From Parvularcula sp039818345 (GTDB taxonomy: Bacteria > Pseudomonadota > Alphaproteobacteria > Caulobacterales > Parvularculaceae), in NCBI GenBank assembly GCA_039818345.1, contig JBCBUC010000012.1:26888-90887 (forward strand): a stretch of DNA of 64,000 nucleotides, in the 5' to 3' direction. Positions 9,103 through 16,756 of this stretch are shown here, piece after piece. Position numbers and translations under genes: made by a program. Position 1 is the first letter of the stretch. Each line of letters begins with the position of its first letter. The notes below the pieces were generated by a model. The model was not told where the DNA came from and ran no database searches. It worked only from the letters and a program-made list of their open reading frames with translations.

Positions 9103-9181
9103 ACTTTATCCGGTCAGACCCCGCGACGTTCCGTCGAACGGGGCCTAAAGGGGGACGGGTTCAGCCTAGGAGGGCTCGCGC

Positions 9182-9622
9182 ATGCGCTACTTGCACACCA
9201 TGATCCGCGTCACGGATGTCGATGCGACGCTGCGGTTTTTCTGCGATGGCTTAGGGCTTGTGGAGACAAGCCGCTACGAGAGCGAGGCGGGGCGCTTCAC
9301 CCTCGTCTTTCTCGCAGCGCCCGATGACCTCGACGCGGTCCAAGAGAACAAAGCCCCTGTCATTGAGCTCACCTACAATTGGGATCCTGAGGCGTATGAA
9401 GGTGGACGAAATTTCGGCCATCTCGCCTACCGCGTGGATGATATCTACGCGACCTGCCAGCATCTCATGGATATGGGCGTGACCATCAATCGCCCTCCGC
9501 GCGATGGCCATATGGCGTTTGTCAAAAGCCCCGACGGTATCTCTGTCGAGCTGCTCCAAGAGGGTGCGCATCTTGCGCCGCAAGAGCCCTGGGCTTCGAT
9601 GGAGAACACCGGAACCTGGTGA
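9182..9622 (+). CDS. gloA: Lactoylglutathione lyase (glyoxalase I)
   Basis: Isomerises the hemithioacetal of methylglyoxal and glutathione to S-lactoylglutathione in the cytoplasm. The 146-residue VOC-fold protein has all four metal ligands in the expected places: His5 (YLHTMIRV), Glu62 (VIELTYNW), His80 (FGHLAYRV) and Glu123 (ISVELLQ). An AGGAGGG stretch lies upstream of the ATG. The single-module length and the EGGRNFGHLA segment match Ni-type bacterial GloA. It is convergent with the DUF2306 gene, only 3 bp apart. Confidence 0.95.
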   Translation: MRYLHTMIRVTDVDATLRFFCDGLGLVETSRYESEAGRFTLVFLAAPDDLDAVQENKAPVIELTYNWDPEAYEGGRNFGHLAYRVDDIYATCQHLMDMGVTINRPPRDGHMAFVKSPDGISVELLQEGAHLAPQEPWASMENTGTW

Positions 9623-9625
9623 TCT

Positions 9626-10447
9626 TCACGCGCGCAAGTCGGGCAGCCACATAAAAGCGATCGCGCCAAAAATGCCCAGGGCCGTGAGCAGGGTCAGGAC
9701 GATGACGAACAAACCCGTCAGCACTTTGGTCGTGCCATTGTTCGATCGTTTTCCGGCTTGGTAGATCTCGAGCCCTATGAGGGGGAGGAAATAGGCAACA
9801 AGCTGGGTGAGGATATCGCCTGGACCTGACATCGTCGCGTTCATCCCTGCTGGCCCCTGATTGATCAGGATCCACGCCATCAGGCTGAGGCGAAAAAACC
9901 AGACGCCATTGGCCACCATAAAGGTCCGCATCGCCCAACGCTCATGAATCGCGATCTTGCGGGCGATGGCATAGCGCAAAGTCAACGCGCCAAAGACGAT
10001 GATCATCAGACCGTTGATGGTGGTCGTGGCAGCACCAACAAAAGAGAGATGGGCTCCTCGGAACCAGGTCATCCCAATCCCCGTCACCGACAGAACGATC
10101 GCCGTGGTCAGAAAAAGGCGCCCATTCCAACGATGCACGCCGGGGAAGCGGCGCCTAAGGGCCGGGATCAGCTGAAAAATGCCGCCGAAGGTCATCACGC
10201 CCGCAAGAAGAACGTGGACCGCAAAGGAGAGATTTCCCCAAAAATCGCCCTCCTCATAGCCCATGATCAGCTGCTTGTCGTTCCACCCCGGATAGTCTCC
10301 GGTCGCGGTGCGCGGGCCATAATAGCCAAAGACGAAAACAACGAAGGCAAGAAGGCCGATCAGCGCCACCAGGAACCAAAACGTCCCCGTGGCTTTCAAA
10401 AATCGATCCTGCCAGCTGGCCTTGGCGTCAACATTGCTAGGAGTCAT
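9626..10447 (-). CDS. DUF2306 multi-pass membrane protein
   Basis: A 273-residue integral membrane protein with about seven to eight hydrophobic helices (for example WFLVALIGLLAFVVFVFGYY, SFAVHVLLAGVMTFGGIFQLIP, WMRTFMVANG region). Conserved-looking charged points such as HRWNGRLF and HERWAMRTFM between helices fit the DUF2306 family, for which no biochemical role is known to me. The ATG at 10447 is chosen over an upstream GTG because GGAG lies just before it. It is divergent from an AraC regulator 150 bp away, which may control it. Confidence 0.75.
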   Translation of the reverse strand: MTPSNVDAKASWQDRFLKATGTFWFLVALIGLLAFVVFVFGYYGPRTATGDYPGWNDKQLIMGYEEGDFWGNLSFAVHVLLAGVMTFGGIFQLIPALRRRFPGVHRWNGRLFLTTAIVLSVTGIGMTWFRGAHLSFVGAATTTINGLMIIVFGALTLRYAIARKIAIHERWAMRTFMVANGVWFFRLSLMAWILINQGPAGMNATMSGPGDILTQLVAYFLPLIGLEIYQAGKRSNNGTTKVLTGLFVIVLTLLTALGIFGAIAFMWLPDLRA

Positions 10448-10600
10448 CAGCTCCGTTCCTTCCACTCGAACAATCGATAGAAAGAGCGTTGCGTCGGTGT
10501 GGCGTTGATCGTCTTGCCGATTTGGAGATCGGCGATCGAGCAGGCTATTTTTTGGCGGATCAGCGTCGACGCCGGGTGGTCGAGAGGTTATTGTTTAGCG

Positions 10601-11677
10601 ATGAACCAGAATTCCCTTGCCCCGCGTTGGTCGACACCCTCGGAGGTCATCAATTGGCCTTTGGCGAAGGAGTTTTCAGGTCGTCTGCAGCGGATGCCTG
10701 CGCCGTCGCCTGTCTTTGTCTTTTGGATGTTGTTTTCGGCCTCGGCGTCGATGGCGATTGTCCATTTCCTGATCGGTGGCGGTCCATCGCTGATTGCTAC
10801 TTTTTTAGCACTCGGTAGCTGCGTGACCTGCGGTCACGGCTGGCTCTTGGCCCGCTCCTTATTCAAGCCAAACCCTCAGTTCGAGCCGTGGCCGATCACG
10901 TTGGTCGCCATCCTCTTTTCAATGGTGGTCATTCTCGAGATCGCCTCCATCACTGGCGTTGAGCACGGCGCGTTTTTGAAAATTACGCGCACCTTGGCAT
11001 CGCTTTTGAGCTCGACGGTCTTGGTGTTGACCGCACTCGAGGCCATCGAAGGGGCAACACGCCGAACCGGCGGAGATGAGCGGCGTTTCCAGATTGCGTT
11101 CTTGGCGGGCTACGGAACACTTTTGACGATCGGCATGATCCTGTTCCGAAGCTCGCTGGACATTCCAGGGCTTCAGGAATGGAAAGACGCTGGTCAAACC
11201 TTCGCAGCATTTCTTGCGCTCATCGGCGCAGGCGCCGCCGCGCGCTACCGCCTGAAGCACCCCCTTGGCAGCACCAAGGTGACGCAGAAGAACGGCGCTT
11301 CAGAAAACGCCGTCGATCCGATGCTCCAAGCTCGTTTGCACGATCTCTTGGTGATTAAGCGCGGGTTTTTGGAAGCGGATTTGAAGGTCGCTGACCTCGC
11401 GCAACGTCTTAGAGTGCCCGAATACAAAGTGAGCCATTGCGTCACCCGCGGCTTTGGCTTTGCCAATTTCAATCAACTCTTGAACCATCACAGGATTGAA
11501 GAGGCCAAGCAGCGTCTGGCGGACCGGTCACAGGACGACATCCCCATCCTAACCATCGCGCTCGAGAGCGGCTTTGGTTCGGTCGGCCCATTCAACCGAG
11601 CGTTCAAGGCGCAAGAGGGCATGACGCCCGGCGCTTTTCGAACGCAAAGCCGGAACCTTTCATCGGCCGTCGCTTAG
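10601..11677 (+). CDS. AraC-family regulator with membrane-embedded N-terminal half
   Basis: About 358 residues. The first ~210 residues are strongly hydrophobic with roughly six helices (FVFWMLFSASASMAIVHFLIGG, PITLVAILFSMVVILEIASI, FLAGYGTLLTIGMILF, and others). The last ~100 residues are an AraC-type double helix-turn-helix, with KVADLAQRLRVPEYKVSHCVTR and the second-helix block ILTIALESGFGSVGPFNRAFKAQEGMTPGAFR. Tethered AraC proteins of this layout sense membrane or extracytoplasmic cues. I prefer the ATG at 10601 (AGAGG about 13 nt upstream) over a GTG at 10499. It probably acts on the divergent DUF2306 gene. Confidence 0.8.
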   Translation: MNQNSLAPRWSTPSEVINWPLAKEFSGRLQRMPAPSPVFVFWMLFSASASMAIVHFLIGGGPSLIATFLALGSCVTCGHGWLLARSLFKPNPQFEPWPITLVAILFSMVVILEIASITGVEHGAFLKITRTLASLLSSTVLVLTALEAIEGATRRTGGDERRFQIAFLAGYGTLLTIGMILFRSSLDIPGLQEWKDAGQTFAAFLALIGAGAAARYRLKHPLGSTKVTQKNGASENAVDPMLQARLHDLLVIKRGFLEADLKVADLAQRLRVPEYKVSHCVTRGFGFANFNQLLNHHRIEEAKQRLADRSQDDIPILTIALESGFGSVGPFNRAFKAQEGMTPGAFRTQSRNLSSAVA

Positions 11678-11706
11678 CGCTTGCAAACGAAGAGTTTTCG
11701 CAGTAG

Positions 11707-11750
11707 CCGCCCGCTTTCAACTCCACAGGGCGGTGGACCTTCGGTGGTCC
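11707..11750 (+). promoter_or_regulatory. Tandem hairpins in the rpsB leader
   Basis: Two adjacent stem-loops sit 46-89 bp ahead of the rpsB start: CCGCCC (11707-11712) with GGGCGG (11728-11733), and GGACC (11735-11739) with GGTCC (11746-11750). S2 is known to repress its own mRNA through a leader in gammaproteobacteria, so these are candidates for a similar site here; the sequence does not match a motif I can name. Confidence 0.35.
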
Positions 11751-11795
11751 TCTTTGGGCTTCCCCATCGCTCGACGCTGAACCGAAGGAGACATC

Positions 11796-12653
11796 GTGAG
11801 CGTTCCTGAATTTTCCATGCGTCAGCTCTTGGAAGCTGGCGTCCATTTTGGCCACCAGACCCACCGCTGGAATCCAAAGATGCGGACCTACATCTTTGGC
11901 GACCGGGGCGGTGTGCATATCATCGACCTGTCGCAGACCGTTCCGCTGCTTCACCAAGCGCTGACGAAAGTCCGTGACGTGGTCGCTGGCGGCGGCCGTA
12001 TTCTGTTTGTTGGCACCAAACGCCAGGCACAACAGCCCGTGGCAGAAGCCGCCGAACGCTGCGCCCAGTATTTTATGAACCACCGTTGGCTCGGCGGTAC
12101 GCTGACCAACTGGGAAACCGTGTCGAACTCGATCAAGCGTCTTGGCGAGATTGAGGAAACGCTTGCCGGGGAAGGCAAAAGCCTGACCAAAAAAGAGCAG
12201 CTCAACATGACCCGCGAGGCTGAAAAACTGACCCTCAGCCTGGGCGGTATTCGCGACATGGGCGGCTTGCCGGACCTCATGTTCGTGATCGATGTGAACA
12301 AAGAATCGATCGCCATCAAAGAGGCGCAAAAGCTCGGCATTCCGGTGGTCGCTGTCGTCGACACCAATTGCTCGCCTGATGGCGTCAGCCACATCATTCC
12401 TGGCAATGATGATGCGAGCCGCGCGATCAGCCTTTACTGCAATCTGGTGGCTGATGCCGTGATCGACGGCCTTGGTGCTGCGGCGCTGGCGATGGGCGAA
12501 GACCTCGGTGAGCTCGAAGACCTCGAAGGCGAACCAGGTCTTGAAGACATCGTCGAAGGCGACACTGTCGCTGCCGAAGAAGTGGTTGCTGAAGAGGTGC
12601 CGACGGAGGCTGCCCCCGAAGCCGCCGAGGCAGAAGCTGAACCGCAGGCCTAA
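11796..12653 (+). CDS. rpsB: 30S ribosomal protein S2
   Basis: Small-subunit protein needed for S1 docking. Translation starts at GTG 11796 with GAAGGAG 5 nt upstream. The 285-residue product has the family blocks MRQLLEAGVHFGHQTHRWNPKM, GRILFVGTKRQAQ, HRWLGGTLTNWETV and VVDTNCSPDGVSHIIPGNDDA. After residue ~235 comes a roughly 45-residue acidic Glu/Ala tail (EDLEGEPGLEDIVEGD...), longer than in E. coli but common in alphaproteobacteria. It heads the rpsB-tsf unit. Confidence 0.97.
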   Translation: MSVPEFSMRQLLEAGVHFGHQTHRWNPKMRTYIFGDRGGVHIIDLSQTVPLLHQALTKVRDVVAGGGRILFVGTKRQAQQPVAEAAERCAQYFMNHRWLGGTLTNWETVSNSIKRLGEIEETLAGEGKSLTKKEQLNMTREAEKLTLSLGGIRDMGGLPDLMFVIDVNKESIAIKEAQKLGIPVVAVVDTNCSPDGVSHIIPGNDDASRAISLYCNLVADAVIDGLGAAALAMGEDLGELEDLEGEPGLEDIVEGDTVAAEEVVAEEVPTEAAPEAAEAEAEPQA

Positions 12654-12673
12654 GCCCGCGTAAGACCAAGTGG

Positions 12674-12766
12674 GGCGGGGCGGTTGTCCCGCCGCTTGAC
12701 AAGCCACGGGGCGCCAGCTCTAGCGCCCCCATTCACCTGTTTGTTGTTGCGGCAGCGCTGGCTGCC
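12674..12766 (+). promoter_or_regulatory. Three hairpins between rpsB and tsf
   Basis: The 128-bp gap carries three perfect stems: GGCGGG/CCCGCC (12674-12693), GGGGCGC/GCGCCCC (12708-12729) and GGCAGC/GCTGCC (12751-12766). The middle one is followed by a modestly T-rich stretch and could be a leaky terminator that lowers tsf expression relative to rpsB; the last ends 5 nt before the tsf ribosome binding site (GGAGG). Confidence 0.5.
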
Positions 12767-12781
12767 ACCCTGGAGGATCCC

Positions 12782-13708
12782 ATGGCTGATATCACGGCCA
12801 AGATGGTCAAAGACCTGCGCGAGAAGACCGGCGCGGGCATGATGGATAGCAAAAAGGCGCTGGTTGAAAACGGCGGCGATATCGAAGCTGCTGTCGATTG
12901 GCTGCGCAAAAAAGGCCTGGCTAAAGCGGCGAAAAAGGCTGGCCGGACGGCGGCTGACGGCCTTGTCGCCTTTGCCCTCGATGGCAACAAAGGCGTCGCG
13001 GTTGAAGTCAACGCTGAGACCGACTTTGTGGCGCGGAATGAAACGTTCCAAGGCATGGTCCGCGATATTGCAGACGTTGCTTTGTCCGTGAACGGCGACA
13101 CTGAGGCCCTCAAAGGTGCTGCTTATCCGGGTGCCGACAAGTCGGTTGACGAGCACGTCGCTGAGATGGTCGGCCAGATCGGCGAGAATATGAGCCTACG
13201 TCGCTCTGAAGGTATTGAAGTCAGTGCTGGCGTCGTGGTGCCTTATATGCACACGCCGATCGCTGATCGCGCTGGTAAGATTGCTGTCCTGGTCGCGCTC
13301 GAGACCACCGGCGACGGCGGGGCCATCGAGGGCGTTGGCAAACAAATCGCCATGCACATCGCCGCGGCGCGTCCTCAATCGCTCAACATCGAAGGCCTCG
13401 ACCAGGCTGTCGTGCAGCGGGAAAAGGACGTCCTGTCTGACCAAGCCAAAGCGTCCGGCAAGCCCGAGAACATTATTGAAAAGATGGTCGAAGGCCGGAT
13501 CCGCAAATTCTATGAAGAGAGCGTGCTCCTTGAGCAGGTCTTTGTCATCGACGGTGAAACCAAGATCAAAGACGTCGTCAAAAACGCATCGAAAGACGCC
13601 GGCGCCGATGTCACCCTCAAGGGCTATATCCGCTTTGAATTGGGTGAAGGCATCGAAAAAGAAGAAGATGACTTCGCCGCTGAGGTTGCGAGCCTTTCAA
13701 AGAGCTAA
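12782..13708 (+). CDS. tsf: Elongation factor Ts
   Basis: Nucleotide exchange factor that recycles EF-Tu. The 308 residues start with the UBA-like N-terminal module and the signature MVKDLREKTGAGMMDSKKAL; VEVNAETDFVARNE is the conserved EF-Tu contact region. CTGGAGG lies upstream of the ATG. It follows rpsB in the usual order and is closed by a strong terminator, so the next gene, pyrH, has its own promoter. Confidence 0.97.
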   Translation: MADITAKMVKDLREKTGAGMMDSKKALVENGGDIEAAVDWLRKKGLAKAAKKAGRTAADGLVAFALDGNKGVAVEVNAETDFVARNETFQGMVRDIADVALSVNGDTEALKGAAYPGADKSVDEHVAEMVGQIGENMSLRRSEGIEVSAGVVVPYMHTPIADRAGKIAVLVALETTGDGGAIEGVGKQIAMHIAAARPQSLNIEGLDQAVVQREKDVLSDQAKASGKPENIIEKMVEGRIRKFYEESVLLEQVFVIDGETKIKDVVKNASKDAGADVTLKGYIRFELGEGIEKEEDDFAAEVASLSKS

Positions 13709-13735
13709 AAACCCCTTTTGATCAGACGATCAAGA

Positions 13736-13768
13736 AAGCCGCGCCCTTCGGGACCGCGGCTTTTTTTT
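13736..13768 (+). terminator. Rho-independent terminator after tsf
   Basis: AAGCCGCG (13736-13743) pairs perfectly with CGCGGCTT (13755-13762) and runs straight into eight T residues (13761-13768). It sits 27 bp after the tsf stop codon and has the textbook form of an intrinsic terminator. Confidence 0.92.
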
Positions 13769-13845
13769 CGCCTGGCGAACAATCAGAGTGACATAGCCAC
13801 GCCCTCTTGAATCTGATAGCTGCCCGCCAATCGGGAGAACATCAC

Positions 13846-14559
13846 ATGGCAGAGCCGCTTTACCGCCGCGTCCTTCTCAAAGTGTCGGGGGAGGCGTTGA
13901 TGGGTGATGGGGAGTTCGGCATCGACCTCGAAACCGTCGAACGCATCGCCAAAGAGGTGAAGGCGGCGACGGAGCTGGGTGTCGAAGTCTGCATGGTCGT
14001 TGGCGGCGGCAATATCTTCCGAGGCCTGAGCATGGCGGCGCGCGGCATGGAACGCGCAAGCGCGGATTATATGGGCATGCTCGCCACCATCATGAACGCG
14101 CTCGCGGTGCAGAATTCTCTTGAGGCGATCGGCGCCCAGACCCGGGTGATGTCCGCGATCGAGATGCAGTCCGTCTGTGAGCCCTATATTCGCAGGCGCG
14201 CTATCCGGCATCTCGAAAAAGGGCGCGTGGTGATTTTTGCTGGCGGGACAGGCAATCCCTTTTTCACCACCGACACTGGTGCCGCATTGCGAGCCGCTGA
14301 GATGGGCTGCGAAGCCCTTTTCAAAGGCACACAAGTCGACGGGATCTACTCCGCTGATCCGAAAAAAGATCCGAATGCTGAGCGTTACGACCGCATCACC
14401 TACCGCGATATCCTGACCAAAGATCTCCAGGTGATGGACCAGGCGGCGGTCAGCCTCACCCGCGAAAACGGCATCCCCATCGTGGTCTTCAGCCTGCAGG
14501 ACGGCATCGTCGGTGCCCTGACGGGGCAGGGTAAGTTTACGGTTGTGGAAGCCAAGTAG
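13846..14559 (+). CDS. pyrH: Uridylate kinase
   Basis: Phosphorylates UMP to UDP; hexameric bacterial enzyme of the amino acid kinase fold. The product is 237 residues from the ATG at 13846, which has GGGAG upstream; a TTG frame 39 bp earlier is not supported. Recognisable blocks are RRVLLKVSGEALMG, VVGGGNIFRG, FAGGTGNPFFTTDTGAALRA and TQVDGIYSADPKKDP. It is followed by the Cas4-like gene and then frr; in most relatives frr is directly next. Confidence 0.97.
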   Translation: MAEPLYRRVLLKVSGEALMGDGEFGIDLETVERIAKEVKAATELGVEVCMVVGGGNIFRGLSMAARGMERASADYMGMLATIMNALAVQNSLEAIGAQTRVMSAIEMQSVCEPYIRRRAIRHLEKGRVVIFAGGTGNPFFTTDTGAALRAAEMGCEALFKGTQVDGIYSADPKKDPNAERYDRITYRDILTKDLQVMDQAAVSLTRENGIPIVVFSLQDGIVGALTGQGKFTVVEAK

Positions 14560-14598
14560 GCGCTGATTGGCACTAGATCAAAACAAGAACATTTGCTA

Positions 14599-14620
14599 GC
14601 TCCTCCTATAAATCAGGAGC
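14599..14620 (+). promoter_or_regulatory. Hairpin that includes the ribosome binding site of the Cas4-like gene
   Basis: GCTCCT (14599-14604) pairs perfectly with AGGAGC (14615-14620) around a 10-nt loop; adding CTA/TAG with a 2-nt bulge lengthens the stem. The right arm contains the AGGAG that serves the TTG start at 14628. When folded, the site would be hidden, giving low or conditional translation. No T-run follows, so it is unlikely to be a terminator. Confidence 0.5.
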
Positions 14621-14627
14621 CTTAGCG

Positions 14628-15338
14628 TTGCGTGGTGATCGCCAACCCTTTTCGCCGACTGAGCTTGCGCAACTTCAGCGTTGCGAGAGCCAGTTGCTGT
14701 TCGACCAGCGCTTTGGCGCGAAGCGGTCGAAGCACTGGCAGAAGCGCTCAGCGGAGGGCCAGGTCGTGCATGCCCGCATGCACCGCGAGGTGACGGGACG
14801 TCCATCCCAAGGGAACAAACGTATGCTGATTGTCGCCATCGTCACGGCGCTTGTCGCGCTGATGCTCATCATCCTGGCGTTGCGCGGCGGGGACCGCTCG
14901 GCCGATGCGCTCCTCCCGCCAGGGCTTCAGGGGGCGGAGCTTTGGGCCAGTGAAAAGACCATCGTGCGGCAAAAACCGGTGCATGTCCGCGGGCGCCCCG
15001 ATGAGGTGTGGCTCAAAGATGGGAAGCGGACGATCATCGAGACCAAATCGCGGGAAGGCCGGGTCTTTGCCGGGGACCGCATGCAGCTTGCGGCTTATGC
15101 TTATCTTTTGCGCGGTGATGACGGCCCGCCAGTGGCACCCAATGCCTATATTCGTTTCACCGGCGGTGAGATCAGCTTCTCCAAGATACGGCTTCAACCC
15201 GATGAGGATGTGATCGCGGCGCACCGGAAACTCTCTGCGCTCAAGGCGGGAAAGGCTGATCCTGGGTTCGCTGCCCAAAATGCGCTCTGCCAGGGATGCG
15301 GCCACCGCGAACGATGTTCATCCCCAAAAGCGGCATGA
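14628..15338 (+). CDS. Cas4-like PD-(D/E)XK nuclease with an internal transmembrane segment
   Basis: A 236-residue protein with the full Cas4/RecB-type layout. Cys19 (LQRCESQLLFD) and a C-terminal trio Cys221-x2-Cys224-x5-Cys230 would hold an Fe-S cluster. His48 lies in the motif I helix (AEGQVVHARMH). The nuclease core shows GRPDEV (Asp125), IIETK (Glu138, Lys140) and the QxxxY motif (Gln153, Tyr157). Unusually, residues 66-85 are a strong transmembrane helix inserted between the motif I helix and the core. Start is TTG at 14628 with AGGAG inside a hairpin. It is not near cas genes but between pyrH and frr. Role unknown; a membrane-held DNA-processing nuclease is an inference. Confidence 0.72.
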   Translation: MRGDRQPFSPTELAQLQRCESQLLFDQRFGAKRSKHWQKRSAEGQVVHARMHREVTGRPSQGNKRMLIVAIVTALVALMLIILALRGGDRSADALLPPGLQGAELWASEKTIVRQKPVHVRGRPDEVWLKDGKRTIIETKSREGRVFAGDRMQLAAYAYLLRGDDGPPVAPNAYIRFTGGEISFSKIRLQPDEDVIAAHRKLSALKAGKADPGFAAQNALCQGCGHRERCSSPKAA

Positions 15339-15398
15339 CCTTTCTTCTTCGTCCCGAGGGTCTATAAGCCCGGCCTCGTATAGGATTTGAGGACAGCC

Positions 15399-15950
15399 AT
15401 GAGCGATGGACCTGATTTTACCCAACTTGAGAGCCGTATGGACGGTGCTCTTGATAGTCTGAAGAACGAATTCGGTGGTTTGCGCTCTGGCCGCGCCTCG
15501 GTGCAGCTCCTGGAGCCCGTGGTCGTGAGCGCTTACGGCTCTGATATGCCGCTGAACCAAGTGGGCACCGTATCGGTGAGCGATGCGCGAACCTTGGCTG
15601 TGAGTGTCTGGGACAAAGGCCTTGTGGGTGCGGTTGAAAAGGGAATTCGCGATTCAGGCCTCGGCCTCAACCCGGTGACGGATGGCCAAATGGTACGCGT
15701 CCCGCTGCCGCCGATGACCGAAGAGCGGCGCAAGGACCTCGCCAAAATGTGCGGCAAATACGCCGAACAGACCAAGGTCGCGATCCGCAACGTGCGCCGC
15801 GACGGCATGGAAGAGATTAAGCACGCTGACGGCATGCCAGAAGACGACCAGAAAAAGCTTTCTGAGCGGGTTCAGAAACTCACCGATGACAAGGTGAAAA
15901 AGGTCGAAGAAATGCAGTCCGCAAAGGAAGAGGAAATCATGCAGGTCTAA
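15399..15950 (+). CDS. frr: Ribosome recycling factor
   Basis: Splits post-termination ribosomes together with EF-G. The 183-residue protein has the family signatures LRSGRASVQLLEPV, VRVPLPPMTEERRKDLAK and RNVRRDGMEEIK, and ends in a Lys/Glu-rich helix. The ATG at 15399 has GAGGA upstream; a TTG 12 bp earlier is in frame but unlikely. It starts the frr-uppS-cdsA-dxr-rseP-bamA series, whose genes are close together on the plus strand. Confidence 0.97.
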   Translation: MSDGPDFTQLESRMDGALDSLKNEFGGLRSGRASVQLLEPVVVSAYGSDMPLNQVGTVSVSDARTLAVSVWDKGLVGAVEKGIRDSGLGLNPVTDGQMVRVPLPPMTEERRKDLAKMCGKYAEQTKVAIRNVRRDGMEEIKHADGMPEDDQKKLSERVQKLTDDKVKKVEEMQSAKEEEIMQV

Positions 15951-15976
15951 GCACTTTATGGTGCTAAGGAGAGCTC

Positions 15977-16756
15977 ATGATGTTGGCGCCCAAATTTGAC
16001 AGCGATGATCGGCCGCCCGCCGCTGGCGGAACCATGCGGCGTGTCGACCACGTGGCCATCATTATGGATGGCAATGGTCGTTGGGCTGAAGCGAAGTGCG
16101 TCTCTCGTCTTGATGGGCACCGTGCCGGTGTCGAGGCTGCTCGCCGCGCGGTGGAAGCGGCGCGGGATGAGGATATCCGCACGGTCACACTCTACAGTTT
16201 CTCGACCGAAAACTGGTCGCGGCCTGATTGGGAAGTCCGTCACTTGATGGGGCTGTTGCGCCATTTTTTCCGTGACGATCTGACTAAGCTTGCTGACGAA
16301 GGTGTCCGTGTTCGGATCTTGGGTGATCACGAAAGTCTTCCCCCCGACATCCGAAAACTCGTCGACGAAGCCGAGGCGAGCACGAGGGACAACGAACAGT
16401 TCACCCTACAGATCGCATTCAATTATGGCGGTCGTGACGAGATCGTCCGTGCAGCAGCAAAGATCGCCGAAAAGGTTGCTGACGGAACGTTAAGACCAGA
16501 AGATGTCGACGAGCACGCGCTGTCGTCTCATCTCGACACGTCGGGTGTGCCTGATCCTGATTTGATTATCCGCACCTCGGGTGAAGTGCGGATTTCGAAC
16601 TTTCTTCTGTGGCAAGCAGCCTACGCAGAGTTCGTTTTTCTTGATGTGCTGTGGCCCGATTTTGGCGCCCAGGATTTGCGCGAGGCCATCGAAGAATTCC
16701 AGAGCCGGGAACGACGCTATGGCGGGCGTAAGGGCGAGCGCGCTTCGTCTCCGTGA
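15977..16756 (+). CDS. uppS: Isoprenyl transferase (undecaprenyl diphosphate synthase)
   Basis: Makes the C55 lipid carrier for peptidoglycan and O-antigen by cis-condensation of isopentenyl diphosphate. The 259 residues include the catalytic Asp motif HVAIIMDGNGRWA, the block TLYSFSTENWSRP, FNYGGRDEI and the C-terminal DPDLIIRTSGEVRISNFLLWQAAYAEF. AAGGAG precedes the ATG. The stop codon overlaps the GTG start of cdsA, so the two are coupled. Confidence 0.96.
   Translation: MMLAPKFDSDDRPPAAGGTMRRVDHVAIIMDGNGRWAEAKCVSRLDGHRAGVEAARRAVEAARDEDIRTVTLYSFSTENWSRPDWEVRHLMGLLRHFFRDDLTKLADEGVRVRILGDHESLPPDIRKLVDEAEASTRDNEQFTLQIAFNYGGRDEIVRAAAKIAEKVADGTLRPEDVDEHALSSHLDTSGVPDPDLIIRTSGEVRISNFLLWQAAYAEFVFLDVLWPDFGAQDLREAIEEFQSRERRYGGRKGERASSP

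Noticed and set aside
9119..9143. Hairpin CCCCGCGACG/CGTCGaaCGGGG as a terminator
   Set aside because: No T-run on either strand and it lies in the leader of the glyoxalase gene rather than after a gene.
11604..12707. Long open frame (367 codons) on the minus strand across rpsB
   Set aside because: It is antisense to a certain ribosomal protein gene and the translation lacks any domain; high GC content makes such long shadow frames common here.
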